Positions 25,526 to 47,360 of a DNA stretch of 64,000 nucleotides are shown piece after piece; position 1 is the first letter of the stretch; each line of letters begins with the position of its first letter. The position numbers were made by a program, and so were the translations under genes. The notes beneath the pieces are model-generated. The model was not told the DNA's origin and did no database searches. It saw nothing but the letters and a program-made list of their open reading frames with translations. This DNA comes from Astropecten irregularis (Eukaryota; Echinodermata; Asteroidea; Paxillosida; Astropectinidae), in NCBI GenBank assembly GCA_963971285.1, contig OZ020258.1, positions 2,170,001 to 2,234,000 of the forward strand, written 5' to 3'.

Positions 25526-26761
25526 ACATGAATTAAGAATATAAAAAGGTTCTGAATTTTGTCAGGATTTAAAGTACTCCCAGTAGACATCAAAATGGAG
25601 GTACTGCATTCTTACCAAAACCATTGACTGAACGTATATGATGGATGTTATTTCTAAACATTCTGATGGTGCAGGTTGAACTCGGAATCAAAATAAAACA
25701 CAAACTTCAATCTTTCCTTTCCAAACGTATTTTAAAATTAATTTATTTATAAGTATTGGAATAATACTTTAAACATAATTTTACCGCCTTTGGATAGATT
25801 TATACAGATATGTAAAAACATACCTCAATCAATAAATGATTTTATCTATAATACAAAGCTTTGAGTGTAAATGTGTTCTTTCTGTTTGTGCGTTTCTTAA
25901 ACAAATGTGGAAAGGAATTGTCTTCCTTCGTGTTTAATTTGCTGTTTGAATTCCAGAACCAGGCTGTGTACGCCAAGTTCTGCCAAGGACAGCATAGCTT
26001 TCAGCCGCTCCCAGCCAATTTTTGGCACTGATACTCTTTGCTATGATCTGATGCTATGTCATCTTTTCAACCAGTTTTTAATTATTGAGTGTTTTACAGG
26101 GCCTATACGTTAATAACTTGTCCATAAAGATGACTTGGATATTTCTCGGTGGAAGAGTCTGTACCCCTTCAGTGTCATGCGATGCCATCGGGGCAAATAT
26201 ATGATGAGACAAGCATTTCTTGCTCACTCTTTGATTTTATTCTGGTTGATATCTTGGTTATTTTAGTACAGTTTTAGTCGAGCTTTTCAAGGCCAGTAAT
26301 TGTCTTAAGCTTCTCTAGATTTGAACCAAAATTAGATTTCTTTTTCAACAAATTACTGAACTTTAAGCTCACAGTGGCATAACGTAACTAAGTACCAAGA
26401 TAATGAAGTCCAAATTGGCAAAACTAAGAAACATAGCTTCATCAACGGTCGTTTTCTAATAGGAGCATAAGAGTGGAATGCAACAACCAGAGGAACAACT
26501 GTACGACTTTGGTTGTTTGCTAATTGAAGTGAAATGGGAAGGGTTGTAGAATGGAACCAATGGAAGCCCAATACAGGCATCCTATACAGGAACAGCCTAT
26601 GGCTATTGGCCAGGCCTTGGATACCAAATCAATGACATGTAGCGATGAAGTGTTGCTATGTGTAGCCATGGCAACAAACAGCTCCCTCCCGTGTCAATGT
26701 ATGTCCTCCAACATGGGTGCCGTGAATTCCAATGATGACAGTCTATTATGAGTTGGTGGAT

Positions 26762-35891
<9,130 letters not shown>

Positions 35892-36248
35892 GATTCTCCT
35901 CTGAACTTAAACGTAGACAATGTACAGACGAGCACGACACTTATTAACCTGTAGTTGTACAGGAATATGAAATAATTGATAGATTAATCAATTACACAAT
36001 CAGCAGTAAGACAAGTGCAACGTGAACACAGCACAAAAATAATGCAGTCATGAACAGCGCCCTCAGTTGACACTATTTATTTAGGGCACAACAACCAACT
36101 TTTAGTGTGGGGGGGGGGGGGCGGCTAATGTTTAAACCAACTTTTCCTGTGACCTACTTATGTCAGCGATGACAACACTCCCAGATTTCTACAGAAAATT
36201 ACATCGTTTTAAATTTAATTACAAAATAATGTTGAAATTGACAATGAC
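35892..36248. other. ELP3 5' flank
   Basis: Upstream of the ELP3 ATG (minus strand). It contains a G run (36108-36122) and presumably the ELP3 promoter. No specific element was recognised. Confidence 0.4.
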
Positions 36249-36433
36249 TTAAAGGAAGTATCATACTTTGGTAAGAAACCAAAACAGAAAATGTTTTTCC
36301 ACTGTTTTCTCAAAAAGTGGGCACCGTATGGGACTGAAATGTTCACAGATGACTGTTATTGTATCTTCTTTGATATTTTTGCCCATGAATCTGTATTTCT
36401 TTGATAAAAACCAAAGTACGATTTTACCTTTAA
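36249..36433. mobile_element. TTAA-ended miniature element, short (185-bp) form
   Basis: TTAAAGGAAGTATCATACTT at one end and GTACGATTTTACCTTTAA at the other, with the interior reduced to the 'ccactgttttctcaaaaagtgggcaccg' half. It shows internal deletion within the family. Confidence 0.85.
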
Positions 36434-37736
36434 TGAAGGAGAATTCATTGCAAGTGCGTTTAAATTAGGCCCACCTTGGCCTATTATGATTAAAGTGATA
36501 ACCATGAGTCATAATTGATTAAATCCTAATAATTATTGAGCATAAAGATACTAGAGTCTTGACGTATGTTATTAAATAGGCCTACGCTTTTGAAGCTGAA
36601 GTTATACGTGTTATTTTCCATCATATCAATCATTTAACTTGGCAACCACCTTTGCCGGTGATAATGGGAGGCAGTATCAGCCTGGTGACTATAATTCTGT
36701 CAATAAATCATACGGTAAATATAATTGTCTTTGTGACATGAGTGACAAACTTACAAGCTATGGTTTAGTCCATGTTTGCATAGCCTTGTATGCATTCTTA
36801 ATAGCCCTCTTACAATGGCCCACACAGGTGGCCCGTGAATCGGACACTAACTCCCCGGGATTACATCAATTTTAGCTGCAGGAAATACGACTCTGTGCCC
36901 CCAGTAATGCTCCTTGCGAGTGCCCGGTGCCCCACTCCTCCGACCCCCCTCTCTCCCTCTCCCCTTGCCCCGTACAGGTGTATCCCTGAGATAGCTGATT
37001 AACCGGGTCGATTACCGTAGGATTACCGGGCGAACAGGTGTATTGCTGGTTGAGTCGGCAGACCAACTCAAGGGTCTTGGGATGAATGGCGCCCCCTAGG
37101 CTCCCCTACGGCTAGTTGACTCGAGTGTGGATCATCGGGGGCATTAATGAAATCCGGACACTCCATCCGGACCCTGTCTGAGCTGTGTACGCACTGATGG
37201 TAGAGAGGGCATTGAACAGTCTGTGGGACATTTTGATACAACCGAGTATGGCCGGGGTGAATCCCAAAATAAATGTAAATAAGGAGACATACGGTAGCCA
37301 AAGGCACGGAACTGTTTTCGATTTTTTTTTTTCAAAAAAGTACCCCGTCCCCATTTTGTCCGCACGGGCTCAACCATCGCGAAAAGCTATAACCAACCAC
37401 CAGGAAAATAACCAACAACATCATCATCATCATCATACAATAGCAACAGAACAACTGTACATGTACAGCAGCAGCAGCAGCAAACTTCAGGAACAGCGGC
37501 AATGATATGAAATATTTAGCAGCTGAAACGAGGAAAGTTCAAAGCATAAACAACTTTTACGCATTTTTTATATTGCGAATCGATGTCTTTAGCCCGTTTT
37601 CGGCACAATGCTGTATTATACGTGTCCACATTACTTGGACGATATTACTCGTATTACGATTATATGTGCTTGTCGCCGCGCCGGCCTACTTTGACCATGG
37701 TCACCGGGAGAGAAAATAAATCATTGCTAATCTCTA
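36434..37736. other. Intergenic with microsatellites
   Basis: No gene was recognised. The interval includes an (ATC)n tract near 37413-37437 and a (CAG)n tract near 37466-37482. An open frame across them (37185-37505) ends in His and Ser runs produced by these tracts. Confidence 0.6.
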
Positions 37737-37990
37737 AACCATATCTCTCTCAATTATGATCAAATAACCACAAGGGGAGCCGGAGCTGACTGGATTAAGT
37801 TTTAAGTCACTTGAAAACTTCTCACTGAAAAGTGAACAAATTAAAGAAAAGTTTATTGGAGCGGGATTCGAACCTACGACCCTCGGGATACCGTACCGGT
37901 GCTCTACCAACTGAGCTATCCAGTTGGCAGTCAGAAGCCATGAAACCACTCACATACCGCTATATGTCCCAAGGACAATTTTAAGATATA
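37737..37990 (-). mobile_element. tRNA-derived SINE, long-head subfamily, minus strand
   Basis: Tail ATAACCACAAGGGGAGCCGG, then GTGAACAAATTAAAG, GGGATTCGAACCTACGACC (B box), GGTGCTCTACCAACTGAGCT (A-box region). It ends in the head words GGCAGTCAGAAGCCATGAAA and CATACCGCTATATGTCCCAA. Confidence 0.8.
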
Positions 37991-38867
37991 CACGCAACAT
38001 AAGCAATGTTGCAACGTAAGAAACAGTACATTGGGGACTACTCAAAGAGGATCAATGTAATCCAAAATTGGTTCTGATCTAGTACATTTCTTTTACCCTT
38101 CATGGAAATCGAAAGCAATCGGAAACAGTAATTCAGATGAAAATAATGTTGTCGGTGTAAATAAATCGGCCAACACCAATACTCAAGAGAGTAGCAACGT
38201 TGTAAGTGTGTCATTAAGCTTCATAATTATTTGGATCATACTCCTGTCAGCTTGATGCACCACACACCACTTTTATCATTCAAGGCCAAACTAATGTCCC
38301 CTTAAAAACATCCTTACATGCCGTCCTCACTTCCAGTTGGAAATGAAATTTGAGCGAACTGTAATCTCTTTAAATCACAAGTAATAATTGAATAAATTGA
38401 TGAGCACTTCTTATCTTCGTTGAAGACTTAGTTGCAGCCTTCGCCTGACATTATCCAGACTCACGCTAGCTGAAATACTTGATGTCAGCCTCCATAAACC
38501 AACCGCAAGATATAATAGCTGACAATTATTTCATTCGTAACAAGTAGAAGCATGGCCTGGCCTGGCCTGGCCTGCTGTTCTGAGGATGTTTCCTAAATTG
38601 TATGACGAGTTTTAATTTCCGTTGTTGGTCGTTGTTGATGGCTTGCCCTATATTCAACATTAATTGGAGGGGTTGATTTGACATCCGCTGTGATCCCAAC
38701 GGAGCAAAGACAGGAAGCTTCTGCCGGTATCCCAAGCCAAATCAACGGCTGAAGGGAGGAGACTTGGATGGTTGAAAACTTTCTTTGCAAAATGAACAGT
38801 GGGCCGTGAAAAAATAACTTTTGCAATTAAATTCCACTAGTGTTGATGGTAATTATCCGACATGGCT

Positions 38868-39003
38868 CGATTTCACCAGACTCATCGTTACCTCGTAGGA
38901 AGTTTAATGCATTGCAGCCCCACGTAGAAGTCGGAGGATGCGATGAGTTATCCTTCATAACTCAAGTTAGGATCGATCGTAGGACTTCGTGAAATCGATC
39001 CAT
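38868..39003. mobile_element. MITE of the CTTCGTGAAATC family
   Basis: TTCACCAGACTCATCGTTAC opens and GATCGATCGTAGGACTTCGT closes the copy. Related copies are at 4376, 53035 and 62779. Confidence 0.7.
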
Positions 39004-39029
39004 GGGCGCTTATCACAGGGTCAGTCGAG

Positions 39030-39245
39030 CCACTTTAGGCCTTTTCACACTATCCAAAATCTCGGGGTTGGAACCGGATCGAACCCCGAGATTTTTTTCA
39101 ACCCTTTTCACACTTGAACATTTCAACCCGAGCCAACCCGGGTAGGACGGTGAAGCCGGATCGAAATCAACCCTAAGGAGCAGGGTTGAACTGGGATGGA
39201 TCCGGGTTGGTTTCAACACGGATCGATCCCGTCAATAGGTCTCAC
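39030..39245. mobile_element. TIR-type repeat rich in AACCCGGGTTG and TTTTCACAC
   Basis: Internal palindromes include ATCTCGGGGTTGGAACCGG against GAACCCCGAGATTTT. Words TTTTCACACT and GGATCGA recur inside. It looks like a foldback repeat; no second copy is in the window. Confidence 0.55.
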
Positions 39246-39912
39246 CGTGTATGATGGCTGGCCCTTCCTCCCTTTTTAACAATCCTTCCAACTGGTCCTC
39301 CTTGCATCTCTGGACTGCCGTCCTTGTATTCCAAGTCGTCGTCATCGTCAATGGTGTCGCATCGGCCGAGGATCCAAACAAACCGAGCATTCCCCTTCAT
39401 TGGATAAAACAGAATGTCCCATATGTAGTAGTCCAATCCCTTAAGCAAACACCCAAAATGTTCTCATGAAAAGAAACTGTCTGTGCAAATTAGAGGAGAC
39501 GGATACATGGCCCTGGTGATGGCCATCACTCTAGTGTCTGTAAATCACAGGACTAACAAGCTTGGAGAGAATTGTGGAGAACGAGTATAGCATTCGCCGA
39601 TCTTGGAGCGTCTCTCCTCCTTTTTATCTTACCTTGTGCATGATGTTGCTTAAAAACAGAATCCCATGTTCTAATCATGGCGATCTCTTCTTGGGGGCTT
39701 GGGATTGGTCTCTTTTGATGCCTGACGTAGAAGATGACGTAAGAAGCCCAGCACCCCATTAGCAGGATGAGTTGCGAAGACGCAAGCACAAAAAATGTAC
39801 AGTGTAATAACATGCTTCGGGATGCATGACACGGCCAGCATTTAATTTGAAAGCAATGTATGATTTTCCAGGACCTTGGTGGCAGCAGACAAATTGTTCC
39901 CTGTCCAAAAAT

Positions 39913-40175
39913 AGGGCATTTTCGAAATGGAGGCTCGGGCTCAGGCTCGAGCCCCGGTCCCGGCTCCAGCTTCGGCTCCGACCATATCATGAATCCATTC
40001 TAAAATAACGGGTATCAAAATAGAGGCTTTTAACTGCAATTCGAAGTGGATTCTCTGGTTTGAAAAGGACAACAGAGCTTCAGGTTTAATAAAAAGGCAC
40101 AACCTATATTTTCAGCATATGGTTGACAGAGCTGGAGCCTGAGCCTGAGCCGGGACCGAGATTTGGAAAAGGCTC
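39913..40175. mobile_element. MITE of the CGTTTACGAAAC family, diverged copy
   Basis: Opens AGGGCATTTTCGAAATGGAG and closes near ATTTGGAAAAGGCTCC, with interior words 'tgaatccattctaaaataacgggtatcaaaatagaggc' and 'cagcatatggttgacagagctgg' matching the other members. Confidence 0.75.
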
Positions 40176-43100
40176 CTAGATGCCAATAATTAATACGAAA
40201 AAATTATGTTTGCTGCCACCAATAGGCGCAAAATATAGTATAAAAATGTTGTGCCATCTTTAAAAAGAAGGAAAAAAATACATACAGTGCGAGTCAAAAT
40301 AATCATGTCCCACCACAGCCAGTCTCTGCTGTTGCGAGGTTTATGTCTTGTACTAAATACAAACTTCCTGCAAGAGTCGAATGTGTTTTGCAGATAAAGA
40401 TAAAGAAGGGCTTTACGCTGTCAATACATTATCTCCTGTTTGGCTCTTGACGAGTCTAGGGCATCAACTTCGCGCCAAATAGTTCGAAGGCACGTCACCG
40501 GGCATGGGGAAGAAGTATTTGCCTAGCTTCAATTTGGCGTCTTGCATTGGGTGACGGCGACGTCTGAAATCAGACGTGTTAGCTCCATTAATTTCCCCGT
40601 TATGTTATAAGGGCCTATTGCAGATTCACGGAAGCGATCACAACTGACGTTAGTCATTGCAACAGTCTTTGATAAATTACGAAGGGAGATGCACAAAAAG
40701 GACATCTTAGAAATTGAACTTAGCTTGACACACAACGTTATTTGGGCGAAATATTACCAATGAAATGACTTTTTGTGACTTGAATGACGTACAAGGATGC
40801 TGTTTTGTGCGAGCGATTCTCGGCAGGCCTGACCGACCCATCCTTGCGGAGGGACCGAGGGAGGTCAGACGCTACGTGCAAGAGAACCCCGCAATGGAGT
40901 TGTTCATATCATTGCATCATTGATAAGCATACAATATTGAATAAAAGCTTTTAGCTGGTGAATTTACCGTGAACTTGGCAGCCAAAAAGTCGCATTGAAT
41001 TTGAACTGGCGAGAAATTGAAATGAGCAAGCCCTTTAAGAAACGTGACGCCCATGAACCGGATAAGTACGAGGTTCCTGTGAAACTGCTAATAAATCCTT
41101 TCCCTGGAACCGCATAGCTAGCTAATTGGTGCTACTACAGCAGCACCTGTCACCGAGCACGGGAAGACGAAACGGAGCGTGGCAGACCACCTCCACCACG
41201 GGTACACCTCCGGGTAGGACCCCTGCTCACAGGCTCGGTCTCGGTCCCTGGTATCTCGGTCGATGAAAAGCTCCCTGATTTCTGACATCTGTTCCGGGTT
41301 TCCTGTCCCCGTTGTTTATCATTAAGATGTAGGGTAGTGTTTCAAAGGTGCTAAAAGAGAGGAGGTTACCATGGGGATACTTTGGTAATAATCATTTAAA
41401 GACATGTACTGCGAAAATGGTATTAAATGTCAATAGTCTGACACTTCAAAAAACCTGGAAAGTATTAGAAATTCCAAAAGTAATCATTTAAGTATTAATT
41501 GAAACAAATAAAAATTGACTGGATACTAGAGTTCGAACCAGCGACCATTTTGAGCTGAGGGTGAACGGTCATAGCGGCGAATTTAGAGAAGGGGTGGGGG
41601 TTGTGACCCCCCTATTGAGCCGCAGACCAATGTTATTATTATCAGTAAAATTGAGACGTTAACCAAATCATCAAGTTCGTTGATTTTTTCAAACAATTTG
41701 TCACACCTGTGAATTGATTGCTTGCCATACTTTTATGCCCTATAATTTGAGACAACTCTCGATTTTAAAATCGTCTGTTTTGTAAACGAAGAATTGGATG
41801 GAGGCCGCGCCCAAATGCATACTAGCCATTACACGTCCCTGGATAAGTTTGTCAGGCCCACCTTCGTCATGATTGCGATGGACTCAGTTTATGACTTGAT
41901 TGCAGCTTTTTGATTTTCAACCCCCCTGATTCATGAAGGCTAGATGCGCCCCTCATGGGCAACCACGCAATCTGGATTAATCCTGCTCGGTCGTTCACCA
42001 GCCAATCCCCTAGGATCAGCACTCAAATCCCTCACAAAATACACCGCACAAAATCATCATTACTAGCCTTAATCCGATTGCTAAATACGGGAACATTTCC
42101 CCTCGTGATTAGGGAAGATCCGAGAAGAAAAAAGGAGAGTAGATCATGTAGAATTGGTGAAGAGTTTACAATCTTGCAGGGGAAGTAAATCTGGGCTATT
42201 TGGGGGTCATTACACACGCATGTTTTAACTGATGGATATTTCTGTTTTCTGTCATTTGCTCGGTCATTGATCTCTTAAAGGAGCCGTCTTGCCCAGGGGC
42301 TTATCTCGAATTTGAAAGTCGCTCGGTCTGTTAGATGGAGGGGAGAGGGACGAACGGATGCAAGGACGGACGAACGGATTGGTTATTGGGTTGGATAATG
42401 TATTCAGTCCATGATGTTCAAGATTCATCTACATACAAACAATTTAAAAACAAAGACACCAATTAACAAACCAACAGACACCAAACCCCAAAACAAAGAA
42501 ACAATCAAACAAACCCCAACAAACAACTTGATTAACAGACAAAGAAACAAACAAGCTAATAGATGATGGACGAACAAACATTAATCTGAACAAACAACAG
42601 TATACCTGCGCCCCAACATGGAATGGAAACGTGTAAATAAGTCAGCATATTCGTCTGTGAATGTAAACCTTTGTCGGCATAGGACCTTTAGAATAAGATA
42701 CCTTAAAAATGGTATTTTCTTACACCGCAGTGCAATCCCTTCATCATTATACACGTTAAAGGTTACTCATGCATACCGGTATGTGGTAATAAGACCCATC
42801 ACAATTGAACAGTTACATGACTTAAAAGCCAGATGAAGTATTCCCGCCGTCAAATTAACAAATGGCGAGAGCATGTGAAAGAATCTCGTTTGTGCAATGC
42901 CGCAATAATCCAGGAATCCTTCAAATTGGCTGGATTAGAGACTATCAAGTCACTGGCCTGCGTAAGAAAAGAGGATAGTTTCGCTTTTTTCGGGAATGAG
43001 ACTTTTCGAGATGGATACGATTTCAGACGGGAACACAGCGCGGCCGTTGTCTGTGTTCAGCCGTGCGCACTGCGTGTAATGACGGGATTGAGGCAGCGGA

Positions 43101-44051
43101 TAAGGCTCGCCAAGGTGCGCCCGGGATTGTCCTCATTCACCGGGGGATAAGATTCACTTTGTCGCCGCTACATAGCGTAACAATAAACCCTCAAGTCAAA
43201 CTTGTCAGGTCGAAACCTTAATCTATTTAGGGGAAAAGAAACCACTTTTTCCCTGTCAAAGTGAGAAAGTGGGATGACTAAAATAAGCAATAGCTTCACT
43301 TTTTTGGGGTGAGACGGTATTTTGGTTAGGCCTATATTTAAATTTAGAGGTTATAAGTCGCCGTTATTCTTCCTGTATGTTTCCCTGTCAGAAACGGCAT
43401 CAGTCGCCGAATTTACGAAAGAAACTGTGATAAAATAGCGAGGCTGGCCTTGAAAATACACATGCCCTTTGTGTTTTGTTTGGTTTTGGTGCTTTTATAT
43501 AACTGGGTGTCTCGAAGCATCATCATGCCTTTAATGTGTTCCAAAAAGAGATTTTCTTCAAGGACTAATCGTGGCAATGTTAGAAGTTATTCTTTTCGTG
43601 TCAGCGTGCAACCATATTACAACACAGGCTGCCTTCAAGAATTGTCAAGAATAACAAGAAGATAACAAAATTGCCAAGTTAGTCCAGGATTTAAGACCAA
43701 CTTAATGACTTCGCCGTAAAAAAAACCTCATTACTGGAGAGGCAATATATCTAAGTATACGGAGGAGAAAAGAAGTAAAGTCAATCGCATCAATCACGAC
43801 AAGGTTGTGATTTGCTGACAATTATTCTTCCCAGGGTTACATGGGAGAGGGGGAGGGGGATTTGTCAAAGTATTAAGCCAGAATCAAATCCCCTCTGTTG
43901 GGAACACAATGAGAAGGTGTCGAACAAGGCCTCGAAGGGGATTTCAAGCAGCATACCGACGGGGCTTGAGCAACAATGCGACGGTGGAGGGTTACACGGA
44001 TTGTCACGGTGATGTGGAGTGGGTTCTGAGGTGTGCGGAATCCTTTCTTAG
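40176..44051. other. Gene-free interval
   Basis: No recognisable exon. A SINE fragment with a GTTCGAACC B-box word is at 41511-41560. The longest open frame (42833-43150, 105 codons) has no family that I recognise and no splice or composition evidence. Parts could be regulatory. Confidence 0.5.
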
Positions 44052-44282
44052 GGCCAATTTCATAGAGCTGCTTAGCACAAAATTTCGCTAAGCATGACAT
44101 TTCTTTCTTAGTAAAATGAGGATTGACAAACAAATTTCCATGTGTTGTGTATCACTTGCAATTGTTCTTCGGCTGTTGTTCGCTGACCATGAATATCAAA
44201 TGGAATTTTTAATGGTGGTTTGTTTTATTGGGCAAGCTATTTTTGTGCTAACAATAAATATTGTTTGTGCTAAGCAGAGTGT
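44052..44282. mobile_element. MITE with GGGCCAATTTCATAGAGCTGC terminus, copy 1
   Basis: Opens GGGCCAATTTCATAGAGCTG and CTTAGCACAAAATTTCGC. The interior 'ccatgtgttgtgtatcacttgcaattgttc' is shared in reverse with 50453-50684. The right end carries TTTGTGCTAAGCAG. Confidence 0.8.
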
Positions 44283-44498
44283 CCCTACGAAGGGGCGGGG
44301 AAAGCGACTTGGATGTTGTGGGAGGGACGTAAGCACCGGACCGTAAACGTGGTTATAAACTTGAGCCCTTTTGGAATTAAAGCCAACGACCTCTTAGCAA
44401 CAAGTGGTTGATTTCAAGAATACCAGCTTTTAAAAAGAATTACAAAAAAACATGCTCTTCAATATTTGTAACTGGTTTGCTTTACATGTCTACATTGG

Positions 44499-44757
44499 GG
44501 AGTCAGGTTGGCGTAGCGGTTCTTTGCTCGCCTTTCACCTCTGGCGGACCGGGTTCGAGTCCGGCTAGGTCCACAAGTGGATTGGGTTTTCAGTACTGAT
44601 TCTATGGGTTTTACAAAGGATATTACTCTGGGGTTTTCCTCCCACCTCTAAAACTGTATCGTCTTCTCATCATCTTTCCATAAAAGGTTTCATCAGGCTT
44701 TCAAGCTGCAGTGCCTCAGGCGCTTTTGAGGGATCCTTGGTTTCATTACAATAAATA
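44499..44757 (+). mobile_element. Second tRNA-derived SINE family
   Basis: The tRNA-like head GGTTGGCGTAGCGGTTCTTT has a B box GGGTTCGAGTCCGGC and a body quite unlike the main SINE ('ggggttttcctcccacctct', 'ttgagggatccttggtttcatt'), ending in ACAATAAATAAAAATAA. A single copy is in the window. Confidence 0.7.
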
Positions 44758-44990
44758 AAAATAATTATCCATAAGTTATCTGTGAGTAGACATTGTATTT
44801 AGAATATATAACTAATGTGTTTTAGGGTATACTAAGGTTTAAGTTGTCAAATGATGTGCAAAACGATTAAATAAAATTATAAGATAGAGAAGAACAGAAA
44901 TTACCGCAATTGCTCAAATTTTCCATGATGGTGTTTCTGTCTATCATTTTGAAAGCTCTTATAAACTTTGAAAGTCATTGAGCATAATAT

Positions 44991-45378
44991 TTAAAGGCAA
45001 TATCATACTTTGGCTTTAGTCAAAGAAATGCAGATTCATGGGCAAAAGTATCAAGACAGATACAGTACGGTGCCCACTATTTGAGAAAACAGTGAAAAAC
45101 GGCCACAGTATTTCTTAAGTCTTTTCTCTTTTATTTTTGATCTGTTTTAAAAGATCAAACAGATTTTCGGTCGTTGTTTCACTAATTTCTGGATAAATAC
45201 ACCATTTCAGGCGGAACAAATTTTAACGGTATGTTTCTGGATAAATACAGCATTTCAGGCGGAACAAATTTTAACGGTATGTTTCTATCATAACCATCTT
45301 CATACCCTGTAATTTATACTAGTAAATGTGTGAACATTTCTGTTTTGGCTTCTTACCAAAGTATAATACTACCTTTAA
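44991..45378. mobile_element. TTAA-ended miniature element with internal duplication
   Basis: TTAAAGGCAATATCATACTT to AAGTATAATACTACCTTTAA. A ~54-bp internal segment ('tttctggataaata...ttttaacggtatg') is present twice in tandem (about 45186-45289), unlike in the sister copies. Confidence 0.85.
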
Positions 45379-45790
45379 ATACTACCAAATAAAACAGACT
45401 TATCATGCTCCATAGATCTTGCAGTCTGAGTGGCAAAGGAGCATAAACAATCTTCGACCATTGTCAAAAGAAGTTGGACTCGGGGAAAAGACGTGTCCAC
45501 GGAGAAGAAACATCTTCAATGGTTTGGCTCATTATTTTGATCAGGGCGAGTGTGATGGGCTTTTCACGGGCAGTTGTGAAATTTGTTCGGTCTGCGATGG
45601 GGAATTTCACGAGGACCTGCTTGCTTGGTATCTGTGTTTTGTTTGTCTCCATGGTGGACGTTGAATGGAGACATCATGGGCATTGGTCAAACCCGAGACA
45701 AATTCTTGGGTTCACTCAGTCTGTCGAATGCTCAACGGTTTAGGTACGGTAACGTAATAATCACGTAGCCTGACAGTTTTCGGTTGAGCA

Positions 45791-46117
45791 TTAAAGGTAG
45801 TATCATACTTTGGTAGCATACCGAAACAGAAAGCTTCACAAATTTACCTATAACTTAAAGGATATGAAGATGCCGGTGCTGACAGAGATAAACTGTTAAC
45901 ATATTTCTGCCTGAAATGCTGTATTTATCCAGAAAAGAGTAAAACCAGTGACCAAAATTATTGTTGATACTGTGGTCGTTAGTTTCACTGTTTTCTCAAG
46001 TGGACACCGCATGGGACTGAAATGTTCACAGATGACTGTTACTGTATCGTCCTTGATATTTTTGCCCTTGAATCTGTATTTCTTTGACAAAAACTAATGT
46101 ATGATTATTACCTTTAA
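45791..46117. mobile_element. TTAA-ended miniature element, reverse orientation
   Basis: TTAAAGGTAGTATCATACTT to ATGTATGATTATTACCTTTAA. Its right TTAA is immediately followed by the terminus of the next element. Confidence 0.85.
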
Positions 46118-46383
46118 GCAGAGTGTACACTGTCAACAATTTCGGTAACAATCTCGGTATATAACATGTTGCCGAGTTAAGGCAACACACTCACCTGGGC
46201 AACACGACTTTGGGACCTGAAAACACTAGCAACATTTGGCCAACATGTTACCGAGATGTTGCTGCGACATGTTACCCAACTCGTTTTGCTCTGTGTACAC
46301 TTGCAACATTTTCAGCAACAAGGTACCTGGGCAACATGTTACCGAGATTGTTACCGAAAATATTCACAGTGTACACTCTGCTT
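46117..46383. mobile_element. TIR element with AGCAGAGTGTACACTGT ends
   Basis: AGCAGAGTGTACACTGT at the left and ACAGTGTACACTCTGCT at the right are exact complements. The pairing continues inward (TTTCGGTAACAATCTCGGTA against TACCGAGATTGTTACCGAAA). The ~180-bp interior repeats 'ggcaacatgttaccgagat' words. It is non-coding despite three overlapping short open frames. Confidence 0.85.
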
Positions 46384-47123
46384 TACGTGGTGGAGACCTG
46401 CATGGACGGTGCAGCTGAAGATACATAGTTCTAAGTGGCAATTTAGGACATAAGTGTTTCAATTTTACTCTAAGTGGAGGTGTGGAGGGGTATCAGTTGG
46501 AAATATTTACATGAGATATTATTATCTGCAAGAAGAATATATCAGACATATCGGCGTCACCAGCGTATTCCATTACCATGCCTGCAATCCTTAGGGTACT
46601 ACCAGTCAAATCGAATTTAGATGCAATTTTTGAGGATTTGTTGTATAAATATAAAGATCAAGACTTCTAGAGTCTGGTGTGAGGACGGCGAGAACATTAC
46701 TAGCTGGATGGTGAAGCTCAATCGCCTGGTTCTCTTCACTATAACCTAACTCCCAGAAGAGATGCTCAAATTGTGCACAGTCAACATCACCATGTTGTTT
46801 TACCCCCGTGCAAAGTCTGCAGCTACATTCACCAATTCAACATAATCTTATCGTTCATAACTCTTATCGAAAATTACATTTGAAAAGACAATCCACTTTG
46901 CCTTAGAAAAAATTCTTTCCGTGGATTCGAGAACAATTGAAATGTGTTTCATGTCTAAAATGTTCTCTTGCATTAACGATCCAGTTTAACTTGTCAGCAA
47001 ATATTAAAAGTGATGTTGATTATTGTTGTTTAGCCTTCATAGTGTAAACAATGATGATGTCAACCAAAATGAAACATGTAGGGCTTTAGAAACGGTTGCA
47101 AGTTGCAAGTATTTCTTTCTTAT

Positions 47124-47360
47124 GGCGTTTACGAAACGTAGGATTATAGGCTCAGGCTCCAGCTCTGACATCCATGTGCTGAAAATAATAGCTTGTGGTT
47201 TTCATTGAAGCTGAAGCTCTGTTTTCCTTTGCAAACCAAAGAATCGACTTCAGACCCTCAGCCAAAATCCTCTATTGTGATACCAGTAACTTTAGAATGG
47301 ATTCATGAAATGGAGCCGGAGCCTGAGACGGAGCCTGAGCCTCCGTTTCGTAAACGCCCT
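47124..47360. mobile_element. MITE of the CGTTTACGAAAC family, best-preserved ends
   Basis: GGCGTTTACGAAACGTAGGA at the left, CCTCCGTTTCGTAAACGCC at the right. Interior is as in the other three members. Confidence 0.85.

Larger units (their letters stand above)
24659..26761. other. Convergent 3' region of SQLE and ELP3
   Basis: No further gene was recognised. The interval holds the SQLE 3' UTR, a hairpin element (24966-25164), an AATAAA at 25520-25525 for SQLE, and on the minus strand a possible AATAAA (TTTATT on the plus strand, 26236-26241) for ELP3. UTR ends are not determinable from sequence alone. Confidence 0.5.

Noticed and set aside
42833..43150. 105-codon frame as a gene
   Set aside because: No recognisable domain, no neighbouring exon signals; length is within chance for this amount of sequence.
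46210..46453. Three overlapping 60-72 codon plus-strand frames
   Set aside because: They lie within the AGCAGAGTGTACACTGT TIR element and reflect its repeated words.
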